Shown here piece by piece: positions 1 through 12,332 of a stretch of DNA of 64,000 nucleotides (positions are counted from its first letter, which is position 1; each line of letters starts with the position of its first letter). Source of the DNA: Irpex lacteus (taxonomy: Eukaryota > Basidiomycota > Agaricomycetes > Polyporales > Irpicaceae); contig MQVO02000002.1 in NCBI GenBank assembly GCA_001986395.2, forward strand, positions 1,736,001-1,800,000, in the 5' to 3' direction. Below the pieces are notes generated by a model that worked only from the letters and a program-made list of their open reading frames with translations, did no database searches and was not told the DNA's origin. The position numbers and the translations under genes were made by a program.

Positions 1-968
1 CCCCAACCGCACCTGGCACCTGTTCCTCTTCCACGTCCACTTCTTACGCCTTCCTCAATCCCCACGCGGGTCAAGGAGAAGTCGACTCGCGAACGGGTGA
101 CGCGGCCGTCAATATCTACAAGGCTTAGGGGTACATCGGCGAGACCAACAGCGAAGAGGGAGAAGACACGGGTGTGGGTGTGGGATTGGAAAGCTCGTGT
201 GAGGATTCGTGAATTTGAAGCGGGGGGTGGGGAAAGCGTCGAGGTTAGAGTATTCCTCGTAGCCGCTCGCGAGCTGTACGAGGATCAAGAGTTGGTTTTG
301 AGTCCTTCGCAATCAAATACCAAACCTCGAGATGTATCACCGACGTCGATGTTGCCGCAGACGGGCTCGCTTTCCACGCTCCCAAACACGGCATCCTCGA
401 ACAATGTGTCGAGCTCCTCCGTTACCAGTACAGCGACCACATACGCATACCAACCAAGAATAGCTTCGACACCGAGCGAAGCATGGGACGACGACCATGC
501 AGGATACGTAGGCTGCGTGGGGACGTTCGTGAACGAGCTGGATACGGAGATGTGTGGGAATTGTATGGCACGTCGACGCTTAGGGCAGGAGAGCGACGCA
601 AGCTACGTGGAGGAAGGGCAAGAAGAGGGAGACCGAGAGGGATCGGTGGTGCAGGGCACTGTGTACTTGAGCGAGCGGATCGTCGAGGAGTTGAGCACAG
701 AGCACAATGAGAGTCCCGAGATGTGGCGGGACAGGATGAAGGGATTGGGGCGGGAGGTCGTGCTGCCCTTTTTGAGGGAGCGGCCGAGATGGGGTGTGTG
801 GACGGTACGTACCTCTTACTATGTCCTTACACCCAGGCATACGACTCCAACATCTAATTAAGGACATAATGCGAGAAGTACAATATATTTGACGGATGGT
901 GGTACCTGTACCATGGTGTGTGCTCAATCTTTACCACGCATGGTATATTTACCAGTGTGTCTATCTAA
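1..968 (+). CDS. Tyrosinase-like protein, C-terminal domain (5' partial)
   Basis: The frame is open from the left edge, so the gene begins outside the window. Exon 1..804 ends at a GTACGT donor; a 71-base intron with CTAAT branch signal leads to a last exon 876..968, phase 0, stop TAA at 966. The product resembles the C-terminal lid domain of fungal tyrosinases: a WKARVRIREFE strand, YVGCVGTFVNE followed by a CGNC motif, then VVQGTVYLSERIVEEL and the closing VVLPFLRERPRWGVWT, matching the family pattern ending in VVPYLK..LHWRV. The dicopper catalytic domain, which oxidises phenols to quinones for melanin, would lie upstream. A Ser/Thr-rich insertion separates the first strand from the CGNC part. 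The family call rests on remembered motif order; the final 30 residues are unusually Trp/Tyr-rich and less certain. Confidence 0.6.
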
Positions 969-1754
969 CACGAAACTTGAGGCCTCGAGGAACAAAGAGT
1001 TATCGGCTTCTGAAGTATTCAGTTCAGCGCCCGGAGTCGTCACAATGATATGCCCCCGTAGCAGTCTCTCGTCAAATTCTAACCTCTGTGTATCTTATGT
1101 GTCAGATTGCGATGAGAGTCACCATACACAGGACTGCCTTTAGCGGCGCATACAACCGACGATAGACTGAGTTCATCAAGTCCGAAGTCGCACGGTTCGA
1201 GCAGGAGCGTATGGCCGACCTCAAGACTTCATCACAAACGTATCTGGACGGCACAGTATGATTGCCAAGCAGAAAGACGTAAGTGGTTCCCTTCGAACTC
1301 AACTTTGCGTGCCAACACGGACTACGTGCAGTTGATTTCCGCTTGGGAAGCGTGCCAGCAGACGTTGTTGACGAAAGTGAAACCTTTGGGGTGAGGTCAG
1401 CCGGCAGCAGAGTCGAGCGCGTCTGGTGTGGAGAAACCATGTGTATATTTTGCAACAAGCAAGCAATGGGCTACAAATACATGCTCTGCGGAGAAAATCC
1501 TGCTTGCTACTCGTGAAGGTGCAGGCAAAGAAAGATCAGTTGGCGGTGCAAGAAAGGTGGAATGAGAACCTTGAGAGTGTTATTAAAGTATTGTATAACC
1601 TGGCAAAGCATGATCAAAGCAAGGAGATCGGAAATATACAGTACAAGGAAAAGATCGGTGCATGTTAACCAGCAACCAAGATGGACAACGGCCCGACAGA
1701 GCCCAACTGCTGCTGTGAGCTACCAGCGCCCCTCACATCCACACTCCACTGAGT
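969..1754. other. Intergenic, weak coding traces
   Basis: This lies between the 3' ends of two convergent genes. Short frames around 1190-1400 (containing MADLKTSSQTYLDG and later NTDYVQLISAWEACQQ) look protein-like but are interrupted by stops and frame changes, so they may be a degraded gene fragment. No family was recognised. Confidence 0.35.
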
Positions 1755-4099
1755 CTATCTCGCAAGACTCGCCGACTCCCTGAGCGTGTCGATCTCCTGC
1801 CCCAACAGCGTCCTCGCATCAACATACGCATCCTTAAGCATCACATCCCACGAGCCCTTCCACTCCTCCGGGTCCATGCACTGGCACATCCCAGGTAGCA
1901 AGCCCTCCATCGCCCACAGATGTCTGTTAGCCATGAGCCCGCCATCCGCCGCGGAGTCTTGCAACGTACGTTCGACGGCGGGTACCATGAGGGGGTGCTT
2001 GAGGAGGTGAGGGTAGTACCGTCCGGCGATGAGGGAGAGAGACACGACGCACTCGTTCCCGGGATGGAGGATGGGGCGGAATTTGTGGCCGATCGGTGCG
2101 TCGGGCAGGGGGAACGGCGCGGATAGTATAGGATGGGATAAGTCACTATCGCGTGGTTCTTCTTTCTTCACCGCTGCAGACGCGCTGGACGCCTCCTTGC
2201 CATTGCTGCCCAATCCAGCATCCTGCGCCGGCTCATTGGGATCCTCGAAGCCCTCATCCGCAAGCTCGTAAATCATCCCGCTAGCTCGACATTCCTTGAT
2301 AGTCCCAGGCTGCCCGTCCGGCCTCGGTGTGTCCACCACGAACATACTCTCGATCTTCATAAACATGCCTTTCTCCGTCGCACCAATCATCGAAGCGTCC
2401 AGGGTCTCACCGTTTGCGGCGTACCACTCCATAGTCGCCTCAGATGGTCCGGAAGGCGGGTACACGGTTTGTGCGCCCTGCGGCGCGAATTGGGAACGAG
2501 AGAGCTTGAGACGCACGAGTTCGTCGCCCCATATGCGCTCGGCTCCCCACCAGAGCCCTCGGTACCTCTGCTGGTTCACGGTAAGGTCTGGAGGCTGGCT
2601 GGAGCCGCCAGAACGAGCGCTTTGCTGGGAGGCGGCGTTGAGAATGTCTTGCAGAGAGGGAGCGGCGCCAGTAGGGTTAGAGTTCCCACTGGCAGTGGGG
2701 GTGTGAGAAGAAGGCGAGGGAGCGGAGAGCTTGCAGTCGTATTCGTCGGTTGGGGACCAATACGTCGCGATGTGCGATGCGATCTGGATGGCGAGGGTGT
2801 ATGGGGTAATGGCATCGTTGAAACGATCTACCGGGTTGGCATCCGCTAGAGGGTTGAAGTCGGACATGGTATCCGGATTATACGCCAAAGCTTGGGACTT
2901 CTCATCCTGCAGTGCTTGCGGTAACACCGAGCGAAGACTTTCGAGAAGGAGATCAGATGGGATGTATGATAGATAAGGTATTACTTTGTCATCAGACAAG
3001 TGATAGTTTCGAGCGAGAGCGAGGAGCTTGATTTTATAGGATGTTTGCTGTCCCACGGACCAAGTGATTTTCGCTTTCGGGTGGCCGCTGCGTGAAGCAG
3101 ACTCGGGAACGTTCAGGGCATCGTCCTCAGCGTCCGGTCGCTGAATCGGAATCGCCTTCGTGGGCACAACATCGATCAGACCTGGCCAAAACCGAATAGC
3201 GTCCTCTTCGCCACGGGGGCCCAGGATAGGCGGATCGAGGGCACACCAGACAAGTTCACCTTTACGGAAGTATCTGATATGCCGCACGTCGCGGTTAGTG
3301 AGAGCGTTGAGGATGTCATTGCTCTTCTCTAGTGCCAGAGTCTGCTCGGGTGGTGGCGCAGTAGGGACTGCAGGTTTCGCGTGCTTCAAGGGCCGTCTGA
3401 CTGCCGCGTAAGGTGTAGATATTGTATGTGCAGAGGAGGAGTACGGAGCAGGGCAGTTTTTCTGGCGAGGTGGAGGAGTTAATACGGACGCACTCTCTCG
3501 TCTGGCAGACAGGCCGTAAGATTGCGATATTTCTGTCTGCTTTTTCTTGCCACTGCAGTACTTGCATTCGCATACGGCAGTCGGGTCATTCTTGGCGAGC
3601 CACACTGCGTGTGGTATGAACTCGTTTACCGATCGGAACTTGTTCCTGCCCAACTTGTTACTACCTACACGACAAAGTGAGGGGCGGTGCAAGGCAATAT
3701 CCACGTGAGAGCGTACCATATAGATAAATATCATGCCTAGGATTGTCCGGCTGTCCCTTGTTATGATCGAAGAGCTGGTATCGATCCGGGAAGGACCTGA
3801 GCACGTACGGCTTGCCCTCTGCGTTGCCTGTGTTCGTGAGCCGTACACTCATATGAAGTCTATATCGACATACCAGGCAGGCCCATGACGGCAGCAATTT
3901 CTAGTCCTATTTCCTTTCTCCACATGATAGAACGGCTCTCGTCCAACCCGACAGGCCTAAAGAAATCGACTTTGCCGTCCACGACTACGCTTGAAGTAGT
4001 TTTGGGCCATGTTTCTTGGTCACCATCTGACCTCGGGAAATCCACCCATTCTGGGTTTGGCGGCAGAGTGTGGTTATTTCTAATGCGTCGCACGGCCAT
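1755..4099 (-). CDS. clr2: Clr2-type transcriptional silencing protein
   Basis: Three exons on the minus strand: 4099..3874, 3827..3717 and 3664..1755, with introns of 46 and 52 bases (GTATGT/CAG and GTACGC/TAG); spliced length 748 residues. The start is the ATG giving MAVRRIRNNHTLPPNPEW. Family landmarks in order: PRSDGD...TWPKTT, WRKEIGLEIAAVMGLPG, YQLFDHNKG, NPRHDIYLYG, RNKFRSVNEFIPHAVWL and CECKYCSGKKKQ, the N-terminal Clr2 domain. Then come RYFRKGELVWCAL and AIRFWPGLID of the central domain, and a C-terminal region with RNRHLWAMEGLLPG-like sequence. In fission yeast Clr2 belongs to the SHREC deacetylase/remodelling complex that silences heterochromatin; the same role here is inferred from family. 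No lesion is visible. It is divergent from the Ulp1-like gene. Confidence 0.85.
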
Positions 4100-4713
4100 T
4101 TTGTCGACGTCGTCCTGGCTCGAAGATGACTATCGATGACTATCGAGAGAAAGAGTAGTCTCGCAAGCCAGACTCTCACGGCATCCCAATTTGGGAACCC
4201 TACCGTGAGAGTCTGGTGTATTCCCAACAGGGGAGGGCGCGCAAAGTTACTTTTCCGCGCTAACTTGCGTAACTTTTTCCCCGCCAAATTCATAGCGTTA
4301 ACTTGCGTAACTTGCGAGCGCTTGGATCGTTAACTTGGATCGTTAACAGGCCCCCGGCATATCCTCCCAGAGCATATATTAAGCGCCAGACATAAATGGG
4401 CTCGCCGGAGGCGGGACCTCCGATTTTTTGGAGGACATTTTCGGCCAAATTTGGCTGAACGTCCGATTTTTTGGTGAGGATATAAACGGCAGGTTCCTGG
4501 GAAGGTTTGATCCCAAAAAAGGACATAAACAGGGTCGGGCGCCGTTCATCACCTCAATTAGTCTCGATCCGCTGCGATCCTCATCTCGTCGTCGACGACG
4601 ACGACTTGAAAAAAACTCTAGGAACGGCGCCGGTGGGTGGCTAGCTGTGGTTGCAGAGGGTTGCAGAGGCGAGTGAGTAGCACAATCCCACTGTCTTACC
4701 ACCAGCTGACGGT
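4100..4713. promoter_or_regulatory. Divergent intergenic region between clr2 and the Ulp1-like gene
   Basis: This shared 5' region holds a perfect 14-base inverted repeat (4168-4181 with 4203-4216, 21-base loop). It also holds tandem-like copies of TTAACTTGCGTAACTT and GGATCGTTAAC around 4240-4346. Two copies of a CCGATTTTTTGG motif lie near 4420 and 4462. These short repeats look like footprint of a small mobile element. No TATA box was assigned. Confidence 0.5.
4168..4216. repeat. Perfect 14-bp hairpin
   Basis: CCAGACTCTCACGG at 4168-4181 pairs with CCGTGAGAGTCTGG at 4203-4216; the loop itself contains a partly self-complementary CCCAATTTGGG. It lies 69 bases upstream of the clr2 start codon. 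It could be a miniature element footprint or a structured promoter element. Confidence 0.75.
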
Positions 4714-6392
4714 ATGGAACCGACGACACCCTCTCCGCACGTAATTTACTCGATGTTGAGTTTTAACCTCGTACTCAGCTCTCTGGGCCTCCTAATTACA
4801 GCCGTTTATGTATTTGGTACGTCTCTCTTTCATAGTTGCGTGAAAATGGCTAAGTACTAATTGCTGGCTCAGTTTACTATAATCGAACTTCATATATTTT
4901 ATCCCCCCCTCGTAATCCTGCTGTGAACAACGCGAGCTTGCAGACGGCACGGCCAATACTCCTAGGTGGTGGCCCTCCGAGCGCGGAAGCCACTGCAGAA
5001 GCCGCCGTTGAGATTCTCGACTCGGACGACGAATACCCCTCAGCGTCGCCGAGTCAAGCCTTCCGGTCTACTGAATGGATCGGCTGTGGCAAGGTATGGT
5101 CCAACGCAATGCCAGACTATGTCGTGCAAGAGTTAGCAAGAGTTCGAGCGATCCCTAAAGCCTTCCATATTCTACTCCCTGAACGAGATGCGACTATCGC
5201 AACCTTCCTTGGGCTTCCACCGCACCCTAACCGCAACGATGTACAAGACTTCATCTACAGTGAAGAGCCTCCAACCTTCTGTTCCCCTCAAGAGCTCACC
5301 GATGCTGGGAATATCGAACACATCGAGCGCATGCTTTGGATCGCGTCCACTCACGGCCTGTCGTTGTCCTCCACTTTCGACGATGCTTGGCTGAGTGGGG
5401 CATTGTCTGTCAGGCTTTCGGCAGACAACCCCGTTCGATTTCCCCTCTGGATCGAGAACGTCCTAACCCAGCTGCGCTCCGCAACACAGAGATACGACGC
5501 CTGGTCAGCCTGTGCTGAATGGCTGATGGCTACCGCATCAACATCTCCCACCTGCTCTACACTGGCTGTTGAGTGTCAGGAGACCTTTGAGGTCTTACCG
5601 TGGTCAGGACCTGTGCTCGGTTTCGGTCCGGCAGTGCATCTCACCATGGAGCATCTCTCACGGCTTCTGTCCCATCAATGGCTCAATGACGAGATCATGA
5701 ACGCAGGGCTAGATTACATTCTTCGAGACTTACAGAAGGAAGCCGGTGTAACTCTGCTCAACAGTCTATTCGTCAACTCTCACCGGAATATGCGTGGCAC
5801 GAACCCAGATGCGATCTATCAAACACGAAGGCCGACATTAATAGACAGCAGCATCCGACAGGGTGACATCGAGGAAGTCTATGTTCCTTTGCACGTAGAC
5901 AGCTCCCATTGGACCCTTCTTAACATCAACTTAGTGGATTCCACCTACTGGTACGGGGACTCGCTCTCTCTTGATGCGAACCCGCCTGACGAGACGATCG
6001 TTCTACTCTCTTGGTGGCTGAAAACATTACTCCCTAAATGGAAGGGGAACCTACGTAGTATTTCTCCGCCGTCAACAATGCCACAACAAACCGATACCCA
6101 CTCCTGCGGCGTAGTCGTTCTGAGCACCCTTGCACACTATCTACTGGATTATGATGCTTGGACCTCGGAGTTGAGAGATGCGCACCGTATGCAGTGGTAC
6201 CTGCGTCTCTCGCAAGACACGCAGGAACTGAATGAGGTGAGTAGCTCTGGGTATCTGAACTTCAAGTTGTTGATGGACGTGTATTAGGAATTTGATGACA
6301 ACAGTCCCACTTCAGTTGAGGACGCCTCGCCAGTTCTGCATAGTATATATTACAAACTAAAGATTGAAATCTTTACAGATTTTGGCTCATGA
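4714..6392 (+). CDS. Ulp1/SENP-type (C48) cysteine protease with N-terminal membrane segment
   Basis: Exon 1 4714..4816 starts at ATGGAACCGACG; a 56-base intron (4817..4872, branch TACTAAT) joins in frame to exon 2. Exon 1 encodes a hydrophobic stretch (VLSSLGLLITAVYVFVYY), a probable membrane anchor absent from standard Ulp1. The C-terminal half is a C48 protease: LSRLLSHQWLNDEIMNAG, then His380 (SSHWTLL), Asp397 (WYGDSLS), Gln440 and Cys446 (QQTDTHSCG). The His-Asp-Cys spacing of 17 and 49 equals that of yeast Ulp1, and Gln lies six residues before Cys, so the active site looks intact. The frame can end at 6287, or a GTGAGT intron 6237..6287 can splice to a 34-codon tail ending at 6392. Such enzymes process or remove SUMO-like modifiers. 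Ulp1 domains also occur in transposon proteins, so a mobile origin is possible. Confidence 0.8.
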
Positions 6393-6569
6393 GGATCTTT
6401 CGACCCTATATGGTAATCCCTCGCGCTCTCGCAGATCCTTAGTTTCTCCGAGACCGGTATGTCCGGCACCTGCCAGTATGTCGGCGCTCTGGGTCCCCGG
6501 CGACGGCAGCTCAACGCTCGGGCATATTCCCCCGCGCGTCTGTTCCCGTGACGGCGGCCATCAAATCGC

Positions 6570-6737
6570 ATGATCGCTGCGCCGACTATCTTCGGTGACG
6601 CTCCCGCCCCTGTGCTCGATGTCCCCGACGATGACGAAACCTTTCAATTATTCCTCCGCCACATCCTCACTTTCCCTAGCCCTTTTTTGTATCCCACCGT
6701 ATTCTTGGGCGTAGATTGCGAATATCATGGTGGCTAA
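6570..6737 (+). pseudogene. Short BTB/POZ-like fragment
   Basis: A 55-codon frame starting MIAAPTIFGDAPAPVLDV contains PVLDVPDDDETFQLFLRH. This resembles the end of the basidiomycete BTB domain, where a V-x-V-x-EDSETL-x-LLR pattern follows the dimerisation core. The rest of a BTB domain is not found nearby, so this is read as a relic. The similarity is short and the call tentative. Confidence 0.3.
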
Positions 6738-7364
6738 GCCATAGAATCCCTGTATCTAGCTCAGGACACCGGATCTGCTCTCGCCGCAGAGGTAATCATC
6801 TTGCTATATAAGACAGCGCACGTTACATTGTATATTAAGCTCAGTGTTGCTACTAACTGTGTATTAAAATCATTAATATAGCGGTGCAACACATTCTGGG
6901 CCCATGGCAGAGTCACTATTCACCGGGTACGCCGGGCAATAGGAAACGGTCGCCACACATAAGCAGAGGCATATAATGAATACTCAGCGTCGTGAATAAT
7001 ATTATATAGCATCTATTAGTTCAGTAATCAGTCCGATCAGCACTGTATTCACTCAATCTCGTTGTGAGTAGATGTCCACCTCCTCCCCTCAGTTACTTAC
7101 AAACTGCCATCCCGAGGGTCGGGTACTTACGGCGCCCCCCAAATGACATCATTATCATCAATACATCGTATTATTCAAGTAGTTTACAAGTTTTTATAAC
7201 CCCCGATATCCTACAGACGACGCTATGAGGTGTGTATTAGTACGCGGTACGTGCAGACTATCCCAAAACTCACCGGTACCTAACACCCCATACCGGTACG
7301 CGCGTCGTCGTGGGGGCAAATATACAAATTGGATCATGTTCTCCATATATTATTACCCCTTACT
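6738..7364. other. Gene-free AT-rich spacer
   Basis: No open frame, repeat array or recognisable RNA gene was seen. The stretch is AT-rich with several TATATA tracts. Confidence 0.5.
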
Positions 7365-7538
7365 AGCACTTTACCGAGGGAGAATTGAAGTTCTGTAGCC
7401 TGAGATATGCCAAAGACGGTACAGAGAGCAGTACTAACACGTAAAGTCAACTACAATTCCTTATCCACCGACTGGACTCCACCTGTCTTTGCGTGTATCT
7501 CAGGCTAAAAAAGTTCAATCCGATCGCGGTAAAGTGCT
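7365..7538. mobile_element. 174-bp inverted-repeat element (MITE-like)
   Basis: The left end AGCACTTTACCG and right end CGGTAAAGTGCT are perfect inverted copies. Complementarity continues inward for about 50 bases through TTGAA, TAGCCTGAGATA and AAAGAC with small mismatched patches. This is the structure of a miniature inverted-repeat element or its decayed remnant. No target duplication was recognised, so the superfamily is unknown. Confidence 0.7.
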
Positions 7539-10500
7539 GCATGTACCCTATCATGTACTTGTAACATGATCCTATACGCATTTTAACCTCCCTTGCCGTG
7601 TACTCACTTATACAGCGCAATATGTCGATTTTGCGTCCTCTTACCGCAGTACCTCACATTCGACCCGTTCTAGTATCGTGTGCGGGACCGGGACACTCTA
7701 GGTTTTTATTATATTAGTATTATAATGTGATACATGAGTCACTATTACATTATCTGGTGCGAAATGTGATGTCTTCACTTACGGGATGCCGCTTTGTGCG
7801 TCAATTCGGGGAGGAGGAGGACATCTATCCCAAACGTGACCATTCCCATATTGAAGGATGAAGCAGTAGCTTAATGTTGATAGAAAGCTTGAGATAGGTA
7901 TTTCATGCGCAGAATAATTCATACATGCCTTCAATCACCTGTGGCCGTTGTTCTCTGACGACCGGCATACCTGACGCTCAACGCCTACCTGGGTATGCAA
8001 CACCCGTTTCGCATCGGCTGGTACTCTCAGACACTCACGATATGATAGGCTCGCACCCCCATGTTCACTACGGACGATCAGTATTCAATACTTATGTTTG
8101 CGCCAATGAGCGGCGGCGGCGGAGGGCGCGGTAACAAGAAGCCATCATGCGCCTTTGTTGCATTGGCATCAGTATCACTCGTACTTGGTAGCGGCTCGCC
8201 ACAAGATGAACACTTTCCCTCCATATGTTTACTATCCTATCACACCTCGACGCACGCCTGCCCAATGAAACGTCTGGAACGATGGATGTACTCACATAAG
8301 TAGGCACCTTACACCTTGCCAACGGCCAGTGATATCTGTTTACGCGCTGACCTTGCATTGTACCAGGTGTTCAATATGTCATTATTGCAAAGTAACAAAG
8401 TATGAATGCGTGGCGAGGACTTACTTACTTGACATGTGCAACAGGACGTTTCATTTCGATCGACAGCGGACGTCAATGCGTTGCGTTGGAACACAGCAGT
8501 GCGGGGTACCGGGGTACGTACGAATAGGACGACGGGCGATGGTGCATAGTGACTGGTAGGTCGTCAGCGATACGCTCGGCTCTCAATGCGAAGCTGTTCG
8601 ATTGACTGCGGCGGCGCCTTGTTTGTTCCAGACCTTTGACTTCGCACTGGCGATTGTAGTCAGTGTGTATGCAGAAATCGTCGGAGAAGAGAAGCGCACG
8701 AGTACAGACAACCTGGGGTAAGTCAAGATAGAACAGGTCATTGCCTCGCCCGAGAAGCGTTCTCGGAGGCATCAATTGTCGTATGTACGGTAAGCATCGG
8801 ATATTGACAGGCCATGTCAAAATCGATGGGGAAGAAGAGAAAGGAAAGCTCGAGAACTTGCCTGAGCTTCAGGGTTGGTAGGAAGAGAGGGGAGTGACCA
8901 CTCAATCATTACTTACCTCGTTCGCAATGTGGACTTTGACAGCGATTTTCTGGGTTGAGTCTCACGACATCCTTCCTTCCTATATCGCAAGTCACGCGCA
9001 AGCGAATCTCGACTCATACTTTAGACAAACAAAAACAAGGCAGATCGTGGAAGAACAAAGAACAGCAGGAATATAAATAAGGAGTAAGTATAAGTATTGT
9101 ATGGGGAAAGCGCACCTGACCCTGTCGGGGACGCGTTTCGTGCGCGTGAGGATTGACGAGTTGATAGGGACACGGTGATATTGCATTGATGTGCAATGTA
9201 CACAGCCTGAGTTGAGTATTGTATTTGACGACTAATTGCAGGGATTATCGTGAACCTGTGATGTCGACCGCTTACCTGCCATCGATCGTCCTATGCGATG
9301 CTACACGGAGAGGCTGGCGTTCTGCCGCCATTGGGCAGCGGCGTCGGGTTTGTCGGGACAGGTCAGGACTTGAGTTATGATGTTTGGCTACTTCCTCTGC
9401 GGGTATGGTCAAGTAGAGGTCGAGCCTGAGCATTGGATAAAATAGCTTTATAATAGGATAGGATAACTCACCGACTTCGCACAATACTTGCACTTAGTGA
9501 TCAATCTCAGGCATGTCAATGAGATAGGTACTTAGCACATACCTTGCAATCCTGTGTCTGCCATGGCCGTAGGGTTTGATCCTATAGACCCGGGAGCGAT
9601 GCCCACTTACACATCCCACTTGGTTTGTTCATGCTGTGGAGGTACTAGTACACGGGAAACCGTCAAAGGCTGCGCTTAGCGATCCAGTCGAGCGCTTGAT
9701 CACACTTTGGATCTGGACGACTCTTGCACAGCAACACCGACGACCAACGTGCAACTCACAGTAAGCAAAGTTCGCCGAAACCTACGTGCTTACGTGCTCT
9801 GGACTACGACGAGACTGTGAGCGGGGAAAAGGCCGATGAGGCAATGCGAGGTGCGTGTATTCGAACGTGCACCGCCTGAGTCGAGCCGGTGAGTGTGAGC
9901 CTTTGTTGCTTCGTGGTAACTTTGACTTACTGTAAGTGCTGTGTATGGTCTAGGTAGAAGTAATGTGTATGAGTCGCCACCAATCGTTTCTGTGTATCTG
10001 TAAATGTCAGTGGCGGCGACATGACATTGAAAGCCAAGTACGGTAGGTGCATATGTTTTACGAATGGCGGTGGGATATGACCTGTTTGAGTTCGGTTGTC
10101 GATGCCCAATTTCAAGGTCAATCTTCCACGTTCCTTGGGTCAACATTAATTAGAGGTGAGGAATCTGTAGATGAGGTCCTCCAGGTACTTGCTCACCTTA
10201 AGCTTCTCCCCTCGCCATCTGTGGCCCCTTGGCTGCTATGTAAGCCCCTGCATGGCGTAGGAAGTCGCAGATGGAGTATGTTTTGGTCTAGAAGCTCAGT
10301 TGCGTTGCTCATTGGCGTCCGGAGCTTCCACTCATCAGTTGACGCTTCATGTTCCAACATTATGCGCCGTCGTCAACTTGGATGCGAGAGGATGTAAGCC
10401 GTCTCATTGATCAGTGTGTTCCCCAGGATGACGGTATGATGTATGTTCTCATTTGCAAAGAAACTATGCGGATGAGGGATTCTCGAACGTCACTCGAGCC

Positions 10501-11749
10501 GAGGAAATCAACGACTGGAAGGATATCAGGATACCTCACATTGGAACCGATTGGTATGCCCCAGCTTAACTTACATATTAAGATATCTGACAGAATCGGC
10601 TTATCCAGATCGGTGGGAACTCGAACGTGCCCCGATTTGCAATGAGATCCACGGATCTATCTTTTAAACACGAAATCCACCACATTTCTACTCACAAAGT
10701 CGAGAAATCAAACAGAAGCTATATTGTCATACTAGGAGCCGCCAACAACATCGTAAATACTCCAACAATTAGGATGTGACGCAACTCTTTGGTTTGTCAA
10801 ATGGCCGAATCCGTTACGGACTCAGTGTAAGGACTGACACCCGCCATCAGGATCGACTTCCTGATAAGGCAGTGATGGGCGATACAACGCCTGGGCGGTA
10901 ATCGGACCGGGATGACATCACGCATCAGACACGCGACTTACGCGTGTCCCTCTGATATCAAAGCGTGTCTGACAGATCCCGCCACTCGTTCCTAACACGA
11001 CTCCAATTCCGCCACTCCCCTCGTAGACTCGTGTCCGTGCTGCGCATGGTCTCATTCCTCAATCACCGAACTTCTCTTTATTCTCGCATATCTCTTTTAT
11101 ACTTTACCACTTCACTCTTCACTATCGCGTTCATCTTTATGACTCATGTAGATACACCTGTTATTCAATTGCCAATCGACCGCTAGTACCGCTTTCCCGC
11201 AATCTCGTATATAACCTGTGTAACTACCGCTGTAGAACAGCAAGACCTTCGAATCGGAACTCATTACTACTCACTTCCTCGCCCGACTTCGAAGACAACT
11301 TCTCGTGTTATCGACTCTCCTCGACGCCTACTCGACATCTCTCTCGTCTGTAAGCGCCGAAGAACGCCGATACTTCACACTCAGCTACAATCAATATTTT
11401 ATGGTAATACCGATGTACACTATAAATGCGTAAGTCATGACTACGCAAGGATGCGACGAATTAAACTGGCCTGGCACCTCGAGCGATGAGTACTGTAAAA
11501 CCTGCGGGTATCGTCTGAGAATATTTCAGGGCCAAGGACGGCGGCGGTCACCCCTTGAGAGTTGCGCGATTAATAGCAGGCCGTAAGGGGTTTGCTTCCA
11601 TCTGTGAGAAAGGGAGAAGTACAGAGTTTGCTGCGCATTACCAAATAAGCACCGAGACTTCTCCTCGTCGTCAATTCCCATCAAGGAAAGGGGGAAACCA
11701 GCGAACAATAGACACGGACGATCAGCGTGCGAGGGGGGGGGGAGGGGTC
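7539..11749. other. Gene-poor region, no supported genes
   Basis: Only short frames on both strands, none with recognisable motifs or a convincing exon chain. AATATTTCAGGGCC at about 11521 recurs at about 12146, and a related AATAGACAC motif lies near 11707 and 12170. This suggests an old local duplication across the tandem array. Confidence 0.5.
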
Positions 11750-11882
11750 CTGGACACTGGGCACTAATCTGGACACTGGGCACTAATCTGGACACTGGGC
11801 ACTAATCTGGACACTGGGCACTAATCTGGACACTGGGCACTAATCTGGACACTGGGCACTAATCTGGACACTGGGCACTAAT
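11750..11882. repeat. 19-bp tandem repeat, 7 identical copies
   Basis: The unit CTGGACACTGGGCACTAAT is repeated seven times without variation (starts 11750, 11769, 11788, 11807, 11826, 11845, 11864). It is preceded by a G-rich run near 11731-11748. Complete identity of copies suggests recent expansion or homogenisation. No coding role was found. Confidence 0.97.
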
Positions 11883-12332
11883 CATGTAGATGCGGGCACT
11901 CAGTTTGATAACCTCGCGAGTATTGGCAAGGTCCATCGGCGCACTGGAATTTGTGCGTGTGTCGTCTAGTGACGAGCAATGCGGAGCCTTCTCTGGTCTT
12001 GGAGTTCAGTCACGCTTATATATCCAGCTTAGCGTATTTGGTCTTCTGGACAACATGCGATATGCTCGTTCAAGCGTGGATGACAACGAAAGGAGGACGC
12101 GGTGGTTCGAGATCGGCCTGGAAGTAACATAGATGGGGTCTAGGAATATTTCAGGGCCGACAGTTAAGAGAATAGACACCGAGGACGCCTGAAGGAGACA
12201 GAGCAGGCTGGAAAACAAACTACAACGTGGGCAGTGACGGTCGAATGGCAAGGTCCTGATGGAGTCAGACAAATAAACACAAGGTGAGTACGATGAGCTT
12301 AGTTACCTGTTCCCCGTAGGTAATTTCCTCAA
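11883..12332. other. Spacer between the tandem array and the CACTA-like element
   Basis: No supported gene. It contains the second copy of the AATATTTCAGGGCC motif (about 12146-12159), matching one before the tandem array. Confidence 0.5.

Noticed and set aside
11750..11882. Possible CRISPR-like array
   Set aside because: The 19-bp units are directly adjacent with no spacers, and the genome is eukaryotic; it is a simple tandem repeat.
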